This document shows, piece after piece, positions 34,047 to 47,558 of a DNA stretch of 64,000 bases. Both the position numbers and the translations under genes were made by a program. The notes under the pieces are model-generated. The model was not told the DNA's origin. It saw nothing but the letters and a program-made list of their open reading frames with translations, and did no database searches. The stretch is from Tubiluchus corallicola (Eukaryota; Priapulida; Priapulimorpha; Priapulimorphida; Tubiluchidae): contig JAQGDQ010000054.1 of the NCBI GenBank assembly GCA_030141605.1, positions 186,001 to 250,000 on the forward strand, read 5' to 3'. How positions within the stretch are numbered: the stretch's first letter is position 1; every line of letters begins with the position of its first letter.

Positions 34047-36956
34047 TCATCCTTTTAAGAAAGGTTTGTTCAAGAAGAGTTTTTGCGAAGCCGGTTGCAC
34101 CACATGAATGGGACACTTTCGGTAATGCACAATGAGGTCCTCGACTGAGCGGAATCGACGCTGCCCCACCCAATATAAGCCACTTTCCAAGTGTACCCGG
34201 AAGTGCATATTTCGAGTTGGTGCTTTGAAAGATAGAACGTAGTCTCCATTCTGAAAAAATATGGAATGCATTATTCTACAGGACAAATTTTAACAGTAAA
34301 TGATTCAAAAGAAAACAGGACTATTTTCTGATACTAGCTCATTTACACCTTTCTTTTACAATTTATTACAAGCCCTATTCAATACTCAGTGGAATGGCCT
34401 ACTTATTATGTTAAACCTAGACCATATACAGGATAAACCTCTGAAACAGAAAGCCAGTAGAAATGTTTTAGTAATATTCAAATGCCTATACGTAATTATT
34501 CTCTGAACAAGATAATAGCAGATGAACCTGCAAAGAAGTGGTTTTCTTGACAGTCACCCATCCACTTACTAATTAGATCTGACATGGGGTACAATTTTTT
34601 ATTTGCCAAAGCGACATTGAAAGAGAAACACAAAAACTTAAAATATAATCGTTTACAGTTGAGTTATCTTGTAAATTCACGAGGCTACTTTGGCATCGCA
34701 GGTGGTTTATGCAGTTTGACAATACTTCTGTTAATCCCGAACAGTCTATTTTTTAAGAGGGCATTTGGCAAAAGAAGTAGGCTTCGTTACCCAACTAGGT
34801 TTGTGTAGCTACAAGTTTGCAAAGTTAAAAAAATTGTTAACTTATCTTCCAAAAAATTAAATCCTTAATGTAAGTCATTTAAAAGCAACACTTGTTCCTG
34901 TTTTATTGACAGGTCATTTTGAGCTGCAGCATAAGCAGTTTTTCCTTTAAGTTATGCACGCGAATTTATCAGTTCCAAAACATAACTGACAATTAATCTG
35001 GCAATTAAAAAAATTCTGGTGTCCATCTTGGAGAAATTTTGTTCTGTAATTAGTAAAACAGGAATACTATATACACTTTCTGCGGAGTCTACTCCACTAA
35101 TATATAATGCCGACATTACCTATAGCTCCACACAGGTTCTTTGTACAATGACGACATTGTTTAAATAGAGAATTAATCTATACTGCATACACTTTTAATA
35201 AAGCAGCTCTCTTTTGGCAATCATTGTACGATTAATTTCTATGCAGTCAAATAATTACAATTATTTAGATAGAAGAAAAACACTAACAAAAACAAAATTT
35301 TAGAATGTGGCTTGACTGTAGAGTTTATATTTAATGACAGCAAACTTACGTGACTTTCGCTATCCCGTACAAGAAAGTCTCCACTTGTCCCAAATGTATT
35401 TAATAAATTATCACAATCTGCTCTGCTTAATTTTCCATAATAATATTCTTTATCAACTAACAATGGCGTCCTTTCTCTGGAACCGTCCTTGCCTGCTCGG
35501 GAGAGCAATGGACTATGAGACACTGCAGACTGACTAGAAGACCGCGGTTGAACTTTGGGAGAGGCAGACGATTCACAAATTTTCACATAATTTTTTGGCA
35601 CGAGTCCAATGGCTCCTGCAGAGTTTTTTACACGCCACCACTCTGGATCATCTTCAGGTTTTTCTACAAGTTCTAAATCCTCGCCTTTTTCAATACTAAG
35701 CTCTTCGTCATTGCGAGCGGTAAATTTATAAAGTGCATGTATTACAACTGCTTTTGGCATCGTTGGTGAGTCCGGTATACTCGGTAAAGGAGGCACCATC
35801 ACACTAGCACCAGGACAAGCACTTTGTTCATCAGCATCAGGATCTACAATGACATAGTTGCTAGGAAACCAACCAACTTTCCCATTGCACTCTCCTCGCC
35901 ACCATCCATCATTGCTCTTCTCGATCACTAGCACACGAGCACCTTTCACTAGACACACTTCATCATCACGAACTGGATCATAGCGAAACTTGGCGACAGC
36001 GGGAATGTGTAGAGGTGGATGTGCAACATCTGACGTAGCATGATCGTATAGGAGATCTTCGTTCAGATGCTTCATGTTATGGTCCATGTCAACCTCCACG
36101 TACCCGGGATATGGAGGCATCGGTTTATTTTCTGTGCTCTTCCGATGCTTAACCTTCTTCTTTATGTTATCCAACAAAGATGGCTTTTCTCGTTTGACAT
36201 AATTAGAAGGCACAAATCCATTGTGTCCTTTACTATTTTGAACCTTCAAAAAATAAAACTTTATAAGAAAACAAAATTTCAGTAAATGAATCCGTTATTG
36301 TTGCAGTGTAATATATAATTACTAATGCAGTCAAATTTGGCACGACCTTGGGAAATTATGCAGACATAGTTATAACATAATAGCATTGTTTATCGAGTTC
36401 CACCTTCTCCCAATCGAGATTAATTTTCATAGGGCAAAGGGAATCAGTGGTTATAGGGTCTGTTTAGCTAAACAAAAGCTAAACAACGCCCAGTCTGGTT
36501 AGTGGGTGGCTGCCAGAAAAACTGCTTCTGGGTGGTTTCATCTGTTACGAGGTTGCAAAAAATATTCTTGCAGAAGTGCATTCTCTCACAAAACTAGCTG
36601 TATCATGCTTAGTTTGCTCGTTAGCATGTTACTCATGTTGAATTCTTGCAAAACCAGAATTATTTATTTTTCTCCTCTGCATGCATTTAAGAAGCCTGGT
36701 GGAATGCTACCAGAAAACTTGCTGCAGAAAAATGCCTCGTTATTACAGACGGATACCTACAACAGAAGAACAGGATAACTTGAAAGTATGAACCTGTTTA
36801 AGAACAGCATTATTAGGTATGATGATAATAAAATTTAACAACATGAATCAACTAATTTAAAATTTTAAATACGATAACTGTAAGTCAAAATGTCAATGAA
36901 CAGTCAAAAGGTGGAGAGAGAGAGAAAGAGAGAGAAGGGGGAGGAGAGAGAGAGAG

Positions 36957-37025
<69 letters not shown>

Positions 37026-40000
37026 CCTTCCAAAAAATTGATGTGTGACCGCCTGTGTGACACTTCTGCTATTACAGTATTCTCTTAGCAAATTATTCTT
37101 GATAACTGAGATGGGTTCTGAACCAGCCACACCCACTTATACTAAGTAGGCTGTCCCAGAAAGAGTTAGGTTCTGCAGAATATCAAACTAGCTAGAAAGT
37201 TACTCAGGTAGATTTTAGGTTGGGATATTTATAGATTTAAAAGGCATCTCAGCAATTTTCAGCCACACTGTATCTATTTTACATTATCATTATGTTAATT
37301 TTGTAGATCTAAATGCTCTACAGCAGTTTGAATTACATTGCACATATATCAGTCTAGCAGAAATTCGCAATTCTAAAGGCTTTTCAGCAGCTTTGATTTA
37401 CAGTTAGTACATACATTAAATTAGTAGAGATTTATTGATCTAAAAAAGTTTTTACCATGCATCTGAAATCACTCTAGACTAAGAATCATTTTCAAAAAAA
37501 GTTTTTAATGCCTTGTTGCACCTCTTAATTTTAGTGAAGTGCTGCAGTCATTTTCAGCACCAAAAGAATGTTTTCTGGCTTTAAAACTGGGACACCGTCT
37601 AAACGATTACGTTTGAACACCAAGCCACTATTTCGCAAGCACAGACTTTACTACAGAAAAGCAAGCCAAATATTTATTTAGCTTCGTGTTTTGTTTTTGT
37701 GAGAGCAGAGTCAATGAAAACAAAATTTTAGCTAGCTAGTGGGCAGTATTTACTACATAACTTTTACTGAACACTTAATTATTTAAAAACACACAAACTG
37801 GTTCAAGTATCAAAGTTAATCTAAACTATGAAAACAGTTGGCAATTTTTGACTTGCTTGTTCATTGAAATTGTGTGTAAACTACATGAATACTCTACATT
37901 GCATCAGAGCTAACTAAATCTTATACGAACTGAAATCACTACTCTTGTTGTGGACTTTGTTGTTACTATTGTTGTGGGATAACCATTTCGAATCCAAGAT
38001 GGTGGGAATGATACTATTTTCGAAAAAGTTTACATAAATTTGCATTAAATCATCGTGAAATTTATAGAAATGCACTAGAAAATATACCCATCAATTATGG
38101 ATTCAGATTATTGACTGGCCATCTTGAATTCTATATGGCAGCCTAGAAAAAAGGCTAGTAACATCAGTCTAGAAAAAAGCCTAAGGCTCCACCAATTCGC
38201 AGCAGATTATCTTGAAATCCCACAAGAAAATACTAGAATAAATCCTGCTGTGATTCAGATTTTTGATTCGCCATCTTAAATTCAAGATAGCAGCACTGAT
38301 GTCCTTTCTAATCTATGACCTTCAGTTCACCAAGTCCCCGATCAACAGTTCAAGTAGTTGAACTTGTTAGACCATATTCACCATGTTAAAGTAAAAATGC
38401 TGTAGTGATATCCTTACAATATCAGTAGATGTTGATTTAAAAAGCTGCATTTAAACATATTTTGCACTAAAATTTAGTAAACTGATGGACATCATTTTTT
38501 TGCTGTCTTGAGGCTCACTCAAAAATGTCAAATAAAGATTAGTTTAGATCACAAAATAATATAGATTCACAAAACGAATACAGAATTATTCACATACATC
38601 CTCTAGAATTAACAAAGGCAGCATGTTAGTCTTGCCGAAACTTACCCATAAATAATAGTAACACCAAAAAAACTGCAAAATTGTAAACAATAATGATAAA
38701 AAACAAGTATACACTGCCTAGGAGAGGAAATTAAATGCACACAGTAAAGGATGCTGATTTAGGCGTAGTGCAGAGCATGCCAGCCATAGCAAGTGTTTGG
38801 ATGAATGTATAAGCTCAGTTCGAGAAGTAAAACTGCCATGAAAATGCAACTAACCAAAGCTAGCAATTTTATGTATTTTTACTGGCTCACGACTCATTTT
38901 TATCATTATATGTGTGTCAAGTTATTTAATATAAGATTGGAATCAGTTGTGAATGGCAGATGTATCAAAGCAAAATTAACATCACTCACACTTCTTTAAC
39001 TGGTATGGGAAGACAAACTAACTAACTGAAAAAAATTCTACCAACTAAGATATTTAAAAAAACGATGTTTCAGTAAACCTCTCTGTGAGCATCTTCAAAT
39101 GGAAAAAGAGAAGAAAAATGCAATTTTTTGAACTTTATAATTTACAACAAGATAATCAAGATCATTATAGTAATTACGTTACATTGTAACTGTGTCGTAA
39201 TTATAAATATTGTACAATAGTGTAACTTTGTGTTACTCATTTGTTATTTATTGTTGTTCTAAATGTATTTTGAATATGAACTTTACATTCGGAATAAACG
39301 ATAAATCAATCAATCAAATAAAAAAAGGTCCTAATTGTAAATATATTATAAAAGTGTAACTTTGGGAGTTTGTGTGTGTGTTATTTAATTGTTATTTATT
39401 GTTGTGGTAATTGTATTTCGAATTTGAGCTTCATGTTTAAAATAAATGATAAATCAATCAATGAGTCAAACATTGAAACAGGCAACACCGGGTTTTGATT
39501 ACATAAATTTTTAGAACAGAAATACAAATATCAATTAATTGTTCATCCGTAGTTGGAACTTCTATTCAGTTAGAGTTTTTTGCTTAACCTTTCCTATGCA
39601 GTGCAGTGCACATTAAACAGCAGAGTTTTATGAATCACACCCGTGCCACATGTTAAACATGCTTAGTAGGCTATTTTTTCCCAGGAATTAGCAGAGCTAA
39701 AAAACAGGGAAGATTCTTGCTGAGTGTAAAGCTAAATAACTGTAGGCATTTGTCGATCGGTCGCAAAGAGTTAAAGTCTCGGGTGTCATTCGTGTTTACG
39801 CGCAATCAAGGAGGCACTCAAACTCGGTGCATGGGCGCTTAAAAAGCTGAAGAAAAATCAAGCCAAAATGCAGCTATTTAATACTTGGTGGTGATCTGTT
39901 TTCCAAAGTTTTCTTTCTGGTGATAGATAAAAAAGTTATCAGTCATCTGTTTTCCAAATGCCTTTGGTGACTAATAAAAGCAAATAAAAAAAACAAATTC

Positions 40001-42908
40001 TAAAAACAAAAGCTGAACTACATGTAAATGACAAAATTATGACAATTTTTACAAATCATAAAGGAAAAGATGGCTAAAAGGTTACTGAAATAGTCTATTG
40101 AAATAGTTCACTTCAGGAAATTATTACATGTAAGGTAAAAACTGACAAAAAATCTGATCACAGTTGATAAAAGCAATAATAAGAGCCAGGGTATTTACGA
40201 TGATTCGATAATTCTACGCTTCAAACAAATTACCAAGCCCAAGGTGAAACTTGTACAGTTTATGCACTGCTAGCCAGATGAATGAAAGGCAGGCCCTACT
40301 TATTAAGCTGACAGTTGTGGGAGAACTGGAACCTAATTCGACACTAAGGATAATCCTCTAAGATCAGCTAATGAGACAACTTGGCAGGGGCTATAGTCAC
40401 GTTTGAAGACATCCGTCTTACTATTAGATAAATAGTCGGACACAGTATGATAGTGAGTCGCCTAAATCGATTTTCCTAGTTGTCACCCAGCTGTTTACTG
40501 ATCAAGCCCAGTGCTGTTTAACTTCGATACACAAGAGAAATTCTTTGATAACTGCCTTTGCAAAGTGCAGCTTTGAAGCAGTTGCAGGTAACAGTACTGA
40601 CAAATTTGGAATTGCCTTTATTTAAGCATGCATGTGTTTTTGCTTTGGTTTTGTCAAACTTTAAATGCCCAAGGATGTCAGGCAGTGAACAGAAATACAG
40701 AGAAATCCAGGCTTTTGGTCACATTTTAAAATGCAAGCACACAACATGCAGTCAGTAAGCATTATAAAACACATCCATCATTTTCTTTGTCCAATCTTAA
40801 GAACTACTTTACGTTTTTGCATTAAAATACACATTTGTTTTGACATTAATATTTTTCAAAGTCACATTGCAAACCGAACATCTACACAGTACAATGCAAC
40901 ACAATAAAAATAGGTATAATTTTACTTGTTGGGCCATCCTTAGCATATTTTTGTTTGTACAAGAATGATCTTTGCGTGTACATTACATTTACATTATTAT
41001 TAAATGTTTACGGTGCCCCAAAAACAGGCTTTTCAGTCACACCGTGCAAAAAATTATATTCAAAATAATAAAATGTGTAATCACAAAAGCAAAAAGACCT
41101 AATTAAAAACTACGGTCATAAAAATTCGAAATAAAATCATAATTACAGAACATTCATGACTATAATCTAAAAGCATTTGCAAACAAATTGGTTTTCAGTG
41201 CCATATTAACGGTAGGGGTAGTTAAATCTTTACACTAACATTTAATGGCAGCTTATTTCATATAGTTAATCCAGCATGTGAACAGAATAGAGAAAAAAGT
41301 CTTAATATTTATCCAAGAAACTTGCAGTAAGTGTGATTATATAATCTTAATGTGTAAGTTAGTACATATATTCCTGAAGTAATTTCCAAAGTGGTTAAGT
41401 AGTGAGGAGCTTGAACATGAAGACACTTAAAGGTAAGTATTGCAATTATGAATTACTGGTAACTGAGATACTGGTAACCAGTGCAAAGAAATTAAAGAGG
41501 AAGTGACATTATTATAGTTATAAGGCCATTAATCACCCTTGCTGCACAAGTCTGCAATTTATTTTGTTTGTTTAGTACAACCATACAATAGTGAATTACA
41601 ATAGTCAAGATTAGATGACACAGAAGAGTCAGCTAAGGATTCAGTTGCACTGATAGTGAGCTATATTCTAATTTGCCTCCAGGATATGTACTTTAACTGA
41701 AAATGTAATTTTTTTACATATGTTAGTTAAATTCTGGTTCATGATTACGTTTTCATCGAAAATAATTCCAAGTTAAAACATTTCCACTTTGCAAAATTGC
41801 AGTTCCTCCCATTTGCAATTGTTGTTTTATTCCGGTGCATAATAGTTGTGTCTTATTATCATTTATTTGAAAACGTTTAGTTGGTCCTCTATTAACCTTA
41901 ATGCATTTTCTGCAGAATCAATGAGTACAATAGTAATCGTGGTTAAGGAATTTAAAATATAGTATGTTTTTGCACTAATTAAACACTAACTATGCTAGTT
42001 TCTAGTTATTCGTCATCTATAGTGTATAATGTTTGTGTAAGACAATATCAATTAAATATTTACTAACTGGGTGGTACTTTATGCAGTGTGCAATCTCGAG
42101 AGTAAGTGTGCAAACTCGTTTAGTGTAGCTAAGTATTCAATGTGATTTTTAGGCATTTTGCACACTAGGCATCTATTTTTATCTATGTGCCTTTACGACC
42201 TATTTGTGACTATTAGTGACCTAAATAGAATAAAATATTTAAAAGAAAATAAACTAGAAAAAGGCTAGCAATGCATCATCATGAGGGCAAGTCTGCAAAA
42301 GTTGTTCTAGCCTCTAAACATTGCCTTCAGCTGGCAGAAATGCACATTTAAATGAGGATCTTTGGATCAATCATTTACATATCATCAAGAAGCCTTTTCA
42401 CAGTTTCGTTGTGTTGCACGTGCAGTTGCTGTAGGTCAAAGGTTAAGTGTAGCACAATAACGCGTCTTAACTACAACTGTCACGTGACATGTGGATAAAG
42501 CAAAGCCATCTGCCACATAAGTTCAGGAACTTCAGTTGTTTCACGCGGACTTGACTTAATTATGCATTAGGATGTGCGTAAGGTTCTAGATAGCTATTAA
42601 AACTGTTACTATTACAATAGCAATGGACTGCGAGGCATTTTTAAGTATACACAAGTGTATTGTCTGGTACACTTAATCTTTGACCTTTTCACGATCATCA
42701 TCAATCGCTGAAACTATAATGTGTTTTGCAACGTCGAATAAAGAGGGACCACTTATCTTGCAGCAAATGCCTATAATATTACCTTCCACCAGTGACGTGT
42801 GTCGTCCAGCAGTAGAAGACGTTCATGTTTCCTCATGTCTAACTCTTGAGGTCCCTGAGCTTTGTAATCATACTTGGCTACAACATATGTTTCATCAGCC
42901 TCCTTCAT
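34047..42908 (-). CDS. NCK: NCK/dock SH3-SH3-SH3-SH2 adaptor, complete coding sequence
   Basis: Cytoplasmic adaptor linking phosphotyrosine on receptors (SH2) to proline-rich actin and kinase regulators such as WASP and PAK (SH3s). Coding exons 42908-42783, 36243-35350, 34250-34047 join in phase 0 to 407 residues plus TGA (human NCK1 377). SH3-1 residues 7-60: AKYDY, paired Trp at 40-41, GFVPSNYV at 51-58. SH3-2 about 124-176: [24 protein letters not shown]3-3 about 207-263: [22 protein letters not shown]2 about 308-400: [16 protein letters not shown] with the phosphotyrosine-binding Arg335, [15 protein letters not shown]. The ATG at 42908 sits nine bases into an exon that follows a TTTGCAG acceptor at 42918, so at least one non-coding 5' exon lies farther right, unlocated. 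Intron 1 is about 6.5 kb. NCK1 versus NCK2 is not meaningful outside vertebrates. Confidence 0.96.
36913..37020. repeat. (GA)n microsatellite
   Basis: Imperfect then pure GA run of about 108 bp in the large NCK intron. Confidence 0.97.
37978..38300. repeat. Dispersed intronic repeat, reverse orientation, two to three partial units
   Basis: In the NCK intron. Blocks CCATCTTGAATTC, GCCTAAGGCTCCACCAATT and GCCATCTTAAATTCAAGATAG mirror the arrangement seen at 27102-27403 in reverse complement, again in tandem. Confidence 0.6.
39198..39463 (+). repeat. Two tandem retroelement-like 3' tails ending ATAAATCAATCAA
   Basis: Segments 39198-39317 and 39331-39463 are diverged copies of each other (TAATTrTAAATAT, GTGTAACTTTG, TTGTTATTTATTGTTGT, then GATAAATCAATCAAT). 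An AATC-type simple tail after an AATAAA-like stretch is typical of LINE or SINE 3' ends; two adjacent truncated copies or a local duplication would explain it. Confidence 0.55.
41150..41900. repeat. Possible dispersed repeat in NCK intron
   Basis: The stretch around 41160-41240 (GCATTTGCAAACAAATTGG, then CAGTGCCATATTAACGG) and the CTGGTAACCAGTGCAAAG block near 41475 resemble a widespread invertebrate dispersed repeat that I remember but cannot name. No terminal structure is visible. Low confidence. Confidence 0.3.
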
Positions 42909-43129
42909 CCTCACTTCCTGCAAACAATGAAAAAAATTATTTAATGTCAACAATGTGGGATTGTGCTTATACAGCACTATTTTATTACTACACTAGTCTA
43001 TTAATTATTAGCATAGTTAGCATATTAGCATTTCAGCAGACTTTTGCACAGTAAAAATTACATGGGCTTATTCAAACAAGAATTGTATCAACACTGTTGT
43101 CACTATATTCATTGTGATCATAATTATCA

Positions 43130-43190
43130 TCGTCATCATCAAGTTTATCATCACGATTATTGTCATTATGGTCATCAACACTTATATACT
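43130..43190. repeat. Imperfect (ATC)n tract
   Basis: ATC/ATT-rich degenerate run (CATCGTCATCATCAAG, TTATCATCACG) just upstream of the first NCK coding exon on the minus strand. Confidence 0.6.
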
Positions 43191-46100
43191 GTCATCATAC
43201 GCATGATCATTACCTTCTACTATGCACTCTAGATTACACTAAAATTTACCCCATTGTGTTTAGTAATATAAAGTACCTAAATTGCAACTGGCTAGATTTG
43301 GCTAATTCAGAAGGGACATTAACTTTAGCCTTAGACCTTTAGCCTTATAGCTCCCGATAATGAAAGTCAACTGAATATAATAAGCTTATGGACCGATTGG
43401 ATGTGCACAAAACTGCACATACATACATTCTCAAATCATCATCATATGCCCATTACATCTATTGCAGAGAATGGGCAGGCAGAATGTCAAAACAAAAGAA
43501 ATCTGCCTTCAAGACAGGTAATAAAAAATAAATAAAAGCTGGTTGTGGGGAATTTTCTGCTTTTTCTTTTATCTCAAAAATAGGAATGAAAACTGTTATT
43601 TTATGTTCTCTTTCAGTTGTTTCGAAAAAATCTGATTGAAATAACTAAATACAAAATTATCGGAAGGAGTTTTCATTTCCCCACACAATTTAAATATTCT
43701 TAACCCTAATACTAACCTTAATCCCTAACCCTGACACTAACCATAATCTCAACCGTAACCATAACCCTAACTCTAACCCTGATCCGCTTCACGAACTAAT
43801 TTTTTGTGTTTTGCGAATTGTAAACTTTAGCCAAATTACCAAATGTGACATTTTCTAAAATATTCAAATTATATGGAAGTTGGATGTACACTTCATATTT
43901 ACAAAAAACTATAAAAATAATCAAGAGAAAACAGAAAACTTTCAGAGAATTGGAAATCAATGTAGCGTAACAAAGCAAAAACAATCAAACGGCTAATCAA
44001 GTTAGACGCACTGGTTTTTTTCTGGCAGATTTCTCGAAAATTTCGGTTTGATGAATTGATGCATCGTTAATCTTTGATGCATGCCCAAAGACTGGAAGCT
44101 GGAATAGCAGAGGCTGAAGATTAATATCTCATGACACACATTGGCCAAGTCAGACGTAATTTGCTGCGTTTGACAGTGACTGATAGTAGCGTACAAGTTC
44201 AAATTCTGTCCATGAAGAAGCTGCTCTGGCCAGCTTCACAGATGCGCTTATACACGGCATGTACTTATGAAAGTATGTATCTACATGAAACGTTAGCTAA
44301 GGAAAATAGTTATATGTCAATTTGACAAAAAAAATCTGCATTAACATTTTGCTTTTTAGTACTACTTAGTGCTGACTGTTTTTGGCAAACTGAGATTCCT
44401 TATTTGAAAGATAATAAGTATGTGTCATTCTGTTACATCTATTCAACCAAAGTTAAAAATTACAAGCAACTAATAGCTTTTTTTTACGTTGCACATCTGC
44501 TGTTGCTTGGGGGATTAGGGATCCAGTCGCCCCACAACACTGAGTAACAGCATCACGCATAAAACCTTTAAGACGGTTTTCACCCTTAAAACTGAAGAGG
44601 CCGACACACGCTTTGCGTAAGATGCATATACACGTTCTTTCAATTAACATTATATTGTGTAAATAGCGGAAAATATCACTGTAAGCGTAAACACCCACAG
44701 TGGGAGAACACACGTGCAGCTAATTCGCATAAATCAAGCACAAAGTACCAACCAGAAGATTTTGCAGAAGTTTAAAGGCACAGTATTGTATTGCAGTGAC
44801 AAGACGCTGACCAGCCAACACAATGTAGCACATAGTTCCTATATCGGATGATCACCATCGTCGTCCTACAGGATTTGAGAAGAGAGAGAGACTCAGAGAT
44901 GGCAAGGTGAGAGAGAAGCCGAGAAGCCATCTGCGTGGCTGACGAGTGAAAAGCGATACGCAGTGGCATAAATAGAAGCCACGTACTGCTGTATACAAGG
45001 GCCTGCAATTAATGCTGGTCCTCTTATGCACGCGTTTTCCTGGGAGAAAGCACAACAAAACAATTTCAGAATATGTCACTAATACTAACAAGACATAGGT
45101 AGGTTTTGAAGGAAGAAAGAACACTTTAATAGTGTAGAAAAAATTATTTTATTAATCTCAATAATAAAAAAAGTACCTGTCAACCTAAAGTTCAACATTT
45201 AGGTGAGTTACCATAATTACATTCTAACTACTTCGATGATCATGTAATTTCGTAAAAACACATTAAATTCAGTTAGTTGAATAATAATTTTAGCAGACGG
45301 TGAACAATGTGTAAAAGTCGAAAATTTTAGTGAAAAGTAATTGTTTTTGCAGAGATAGTAAAGTATAAAAGTTAGGTAGAAATTATGCCAGATACCACCA
45401 ATAATATATGTTACATGGATCTAAAAAATGTCCGTCAACTGGAATTCGAAAAAGTGCATTTTCTGGCGATTACGACAGGAGGTGAAAACACATATCGATT
45501 TGAATTTGTCACTACGATTATTTTTTGATTACATTTTCGGCTGCTTATTTTGATTACCTCCGCTATATGTAAAGTTATTCATGTTCATACAATCCTATAC
45601 CCTGTCATCAGATTTTATGACGGCAGTTGAACTTTATAGCAGAGATAACTTGTTTTATCTGTGACTGGCACGAGTCATGAATTTCATCTGGGACGAGCTC
45701 TAAAGACTCATTAACAAGTTTACAACCATGGCTTTGCAATGGATACAGCATCTCATGAGTCGACTCTTCAAAACTGTTATTCTTATTCTCATTACATTCG
45801 CCAGTCAAGGGGGGAATTCTAAGCGCCTACCAGTAGCATAATCTGTCGATGACAAAGTCAGCAAATTAAAAAGAAGCTGAGACAGACAGATCATTAGCCA
45901 CGCTGGATTAAATTTCAATTACTGCACAAGCGCTTTACTGACTTTAACAATTACACTGCGTAACTTAAATTAGGTAATGGAATTAGCGCGGCTTCAGCTA
46001 ATTTTAGGAAGAAAAATAACCGCGTGAGCGCAGTTTTTGAACAGTACATGGTTTCCCAACGTTTAATACAAAATTAAGCAACAATATAATGTAAATATAA

Positions 46101-47558
46101 TCAATCATGTCATGTTTCACTTCTAAGTTGAAAATTTTCCAACATTAAAGCTTTGTTCATCTTCAGTGAAGAAATAATAAAGAAAGGAACCTATAATGTA
46201 TGGAAGAATAAAATAATAATACAGAATAATGTTCTAAACGATTAGAGAATTATATTACAATATTCTGTATTGCTGTTTCATATTTGAAATTCTATTCAAG
46301 ACCCGTTCTTTATTTGACTATTTTTGACAGTCTTAAAAATCGTTAGGAAGAACATACAACTGACGTGCAAAGTCAGCTCCATTCTTTTGATGTTTGAGAA
46401 ATAGCCGTTTGTAATTTCAGAAGACTTTTTTAGCTGAATGGCAGAAAATAACAGAAAATTTCATCAAGGAACTTTCAACAAAGATTTTTACGTTCCGTAA
46501 ATTTATTAGAAACTTCTCCACCCCAAAGTAGAGAATATCAGAAATAAAAACTTCAACAGATAATATTTATACAACCTTGCTTGGTTAATGCAATACACGG
46601 TAACGGGAGAGCCAAGCAAAGACGTGTAATCTAGCTAAGCATCTTACACTTAATCCTACTGAGAAACACTTGGCACTGTTTCATCAATGGTGTCATCAAA
46701 AGCAAGACAGTTATGTTCAAAAGAATTTAAGCAAAAGAACGCAGGCCAGTACCAACTACCAACCCTACAACTAGTAGACAGAAGTTGGAAAAATATCCTT
46801 GACACAAAAACACACATTTAAGAGTGATGTTAAAGAGGAAGAAAAGGAAATTTTAAAGTATATCCCAAAAAACTTTCTCACAAAGTTATTTTACTTCGCG
46901 ATACTCTTGCCAATTTTAAAGACTTATGTAACTGGGAAACAAAATTCTTATAATTTAAAATATTCCCACCAACTGGTAAAATATCAATGCGTTACTGTAA
47001 ATATGGTAAAATATCACTGTATTACTGTAAATATGATAAAATACTACATGTACTATACCCTAATGTGTGCCGCTGCCTCACCAAAAAATATTATTCATCT
47101 TATTGACAATGTAAAATAATTTATGCTTTTGTTAAGTTAGCGAAGAGTGTACAGCAAATGGTTTTATTATTTTTTCAAACTTTAGGCAATGTTATCTAAA
47201 CTTGTTTCAAACAGGGATGTGATAAACGACTTACAAGTAAAATGTCTAATGGTCATCGCGGGAGTTTAAATTTATAAGTTATACACAGCGTTATTGCCAT
47301 CGCAAGCTATGCAAAAACACATCATGCAAGTGATACAAAATTTCAAGACGAATTTCTAAGCTTTACTTATGAAGAGTGTTTTCTTGTCCTTTAACAAAGT
47401 TATTGCAGACCTGTTGGAGTAGCCATTTTATGCTGTTCCATTGCAAATTTCGCCAAATTTAATTAGCCATGACATTTTGTAGGTAGAAGATAAAACGAAT
47501 GTACAGTAGACACATTATCTGATATTGTCTCACACGTCACAAAATTAACAGGGTGCAC
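43191..47558. other. Gene-poor region, nothing recognised apart from listed repeats
   Basis: No exon with family similarity on either strand. The minus-strand frame at 45808-45608 is somewhat protein-like in composition (acidic start, Cys/His-containing end) but has no recognised similarity or clear splice context. Confidence 0.4.
43701..43782. repeat. Degenerate interstitial telomere-like (CCCTAA)n
   Basis: About 80 bp of variant hexamers (TAACCCTAAT, CCTAACCCTGAC, ATAACCCTAACTCTAACCCTG). The unit is the reverse complement of the common animal telomere repeat TTAGGG. Units are too degenerate for a recent telomere; an old interstitial insertion or a simple C-rich microsatellite are both possible. 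Confidence 0.65.

Noticed and set aside
36885-37136. Leu/Ser-repeat ORF over the (GA)n run
   Set aside because: Microsatellite artefact.
24063-42908. MAP2K4 and NCK as a functional gene cluster or operon
   Set aside because: Same strand and related signalling roles, but more than 4 kb apart with separate structures; no sign of shared transcription, so coincidental neighbours are the simpler reading.
45608-45808. Protein-like minus-strand ORF (Cys/His-containing end)
   Set aside because: No recognised family, no ATG start (opens at TTG), no convincing splice signal; kept only as a remark.
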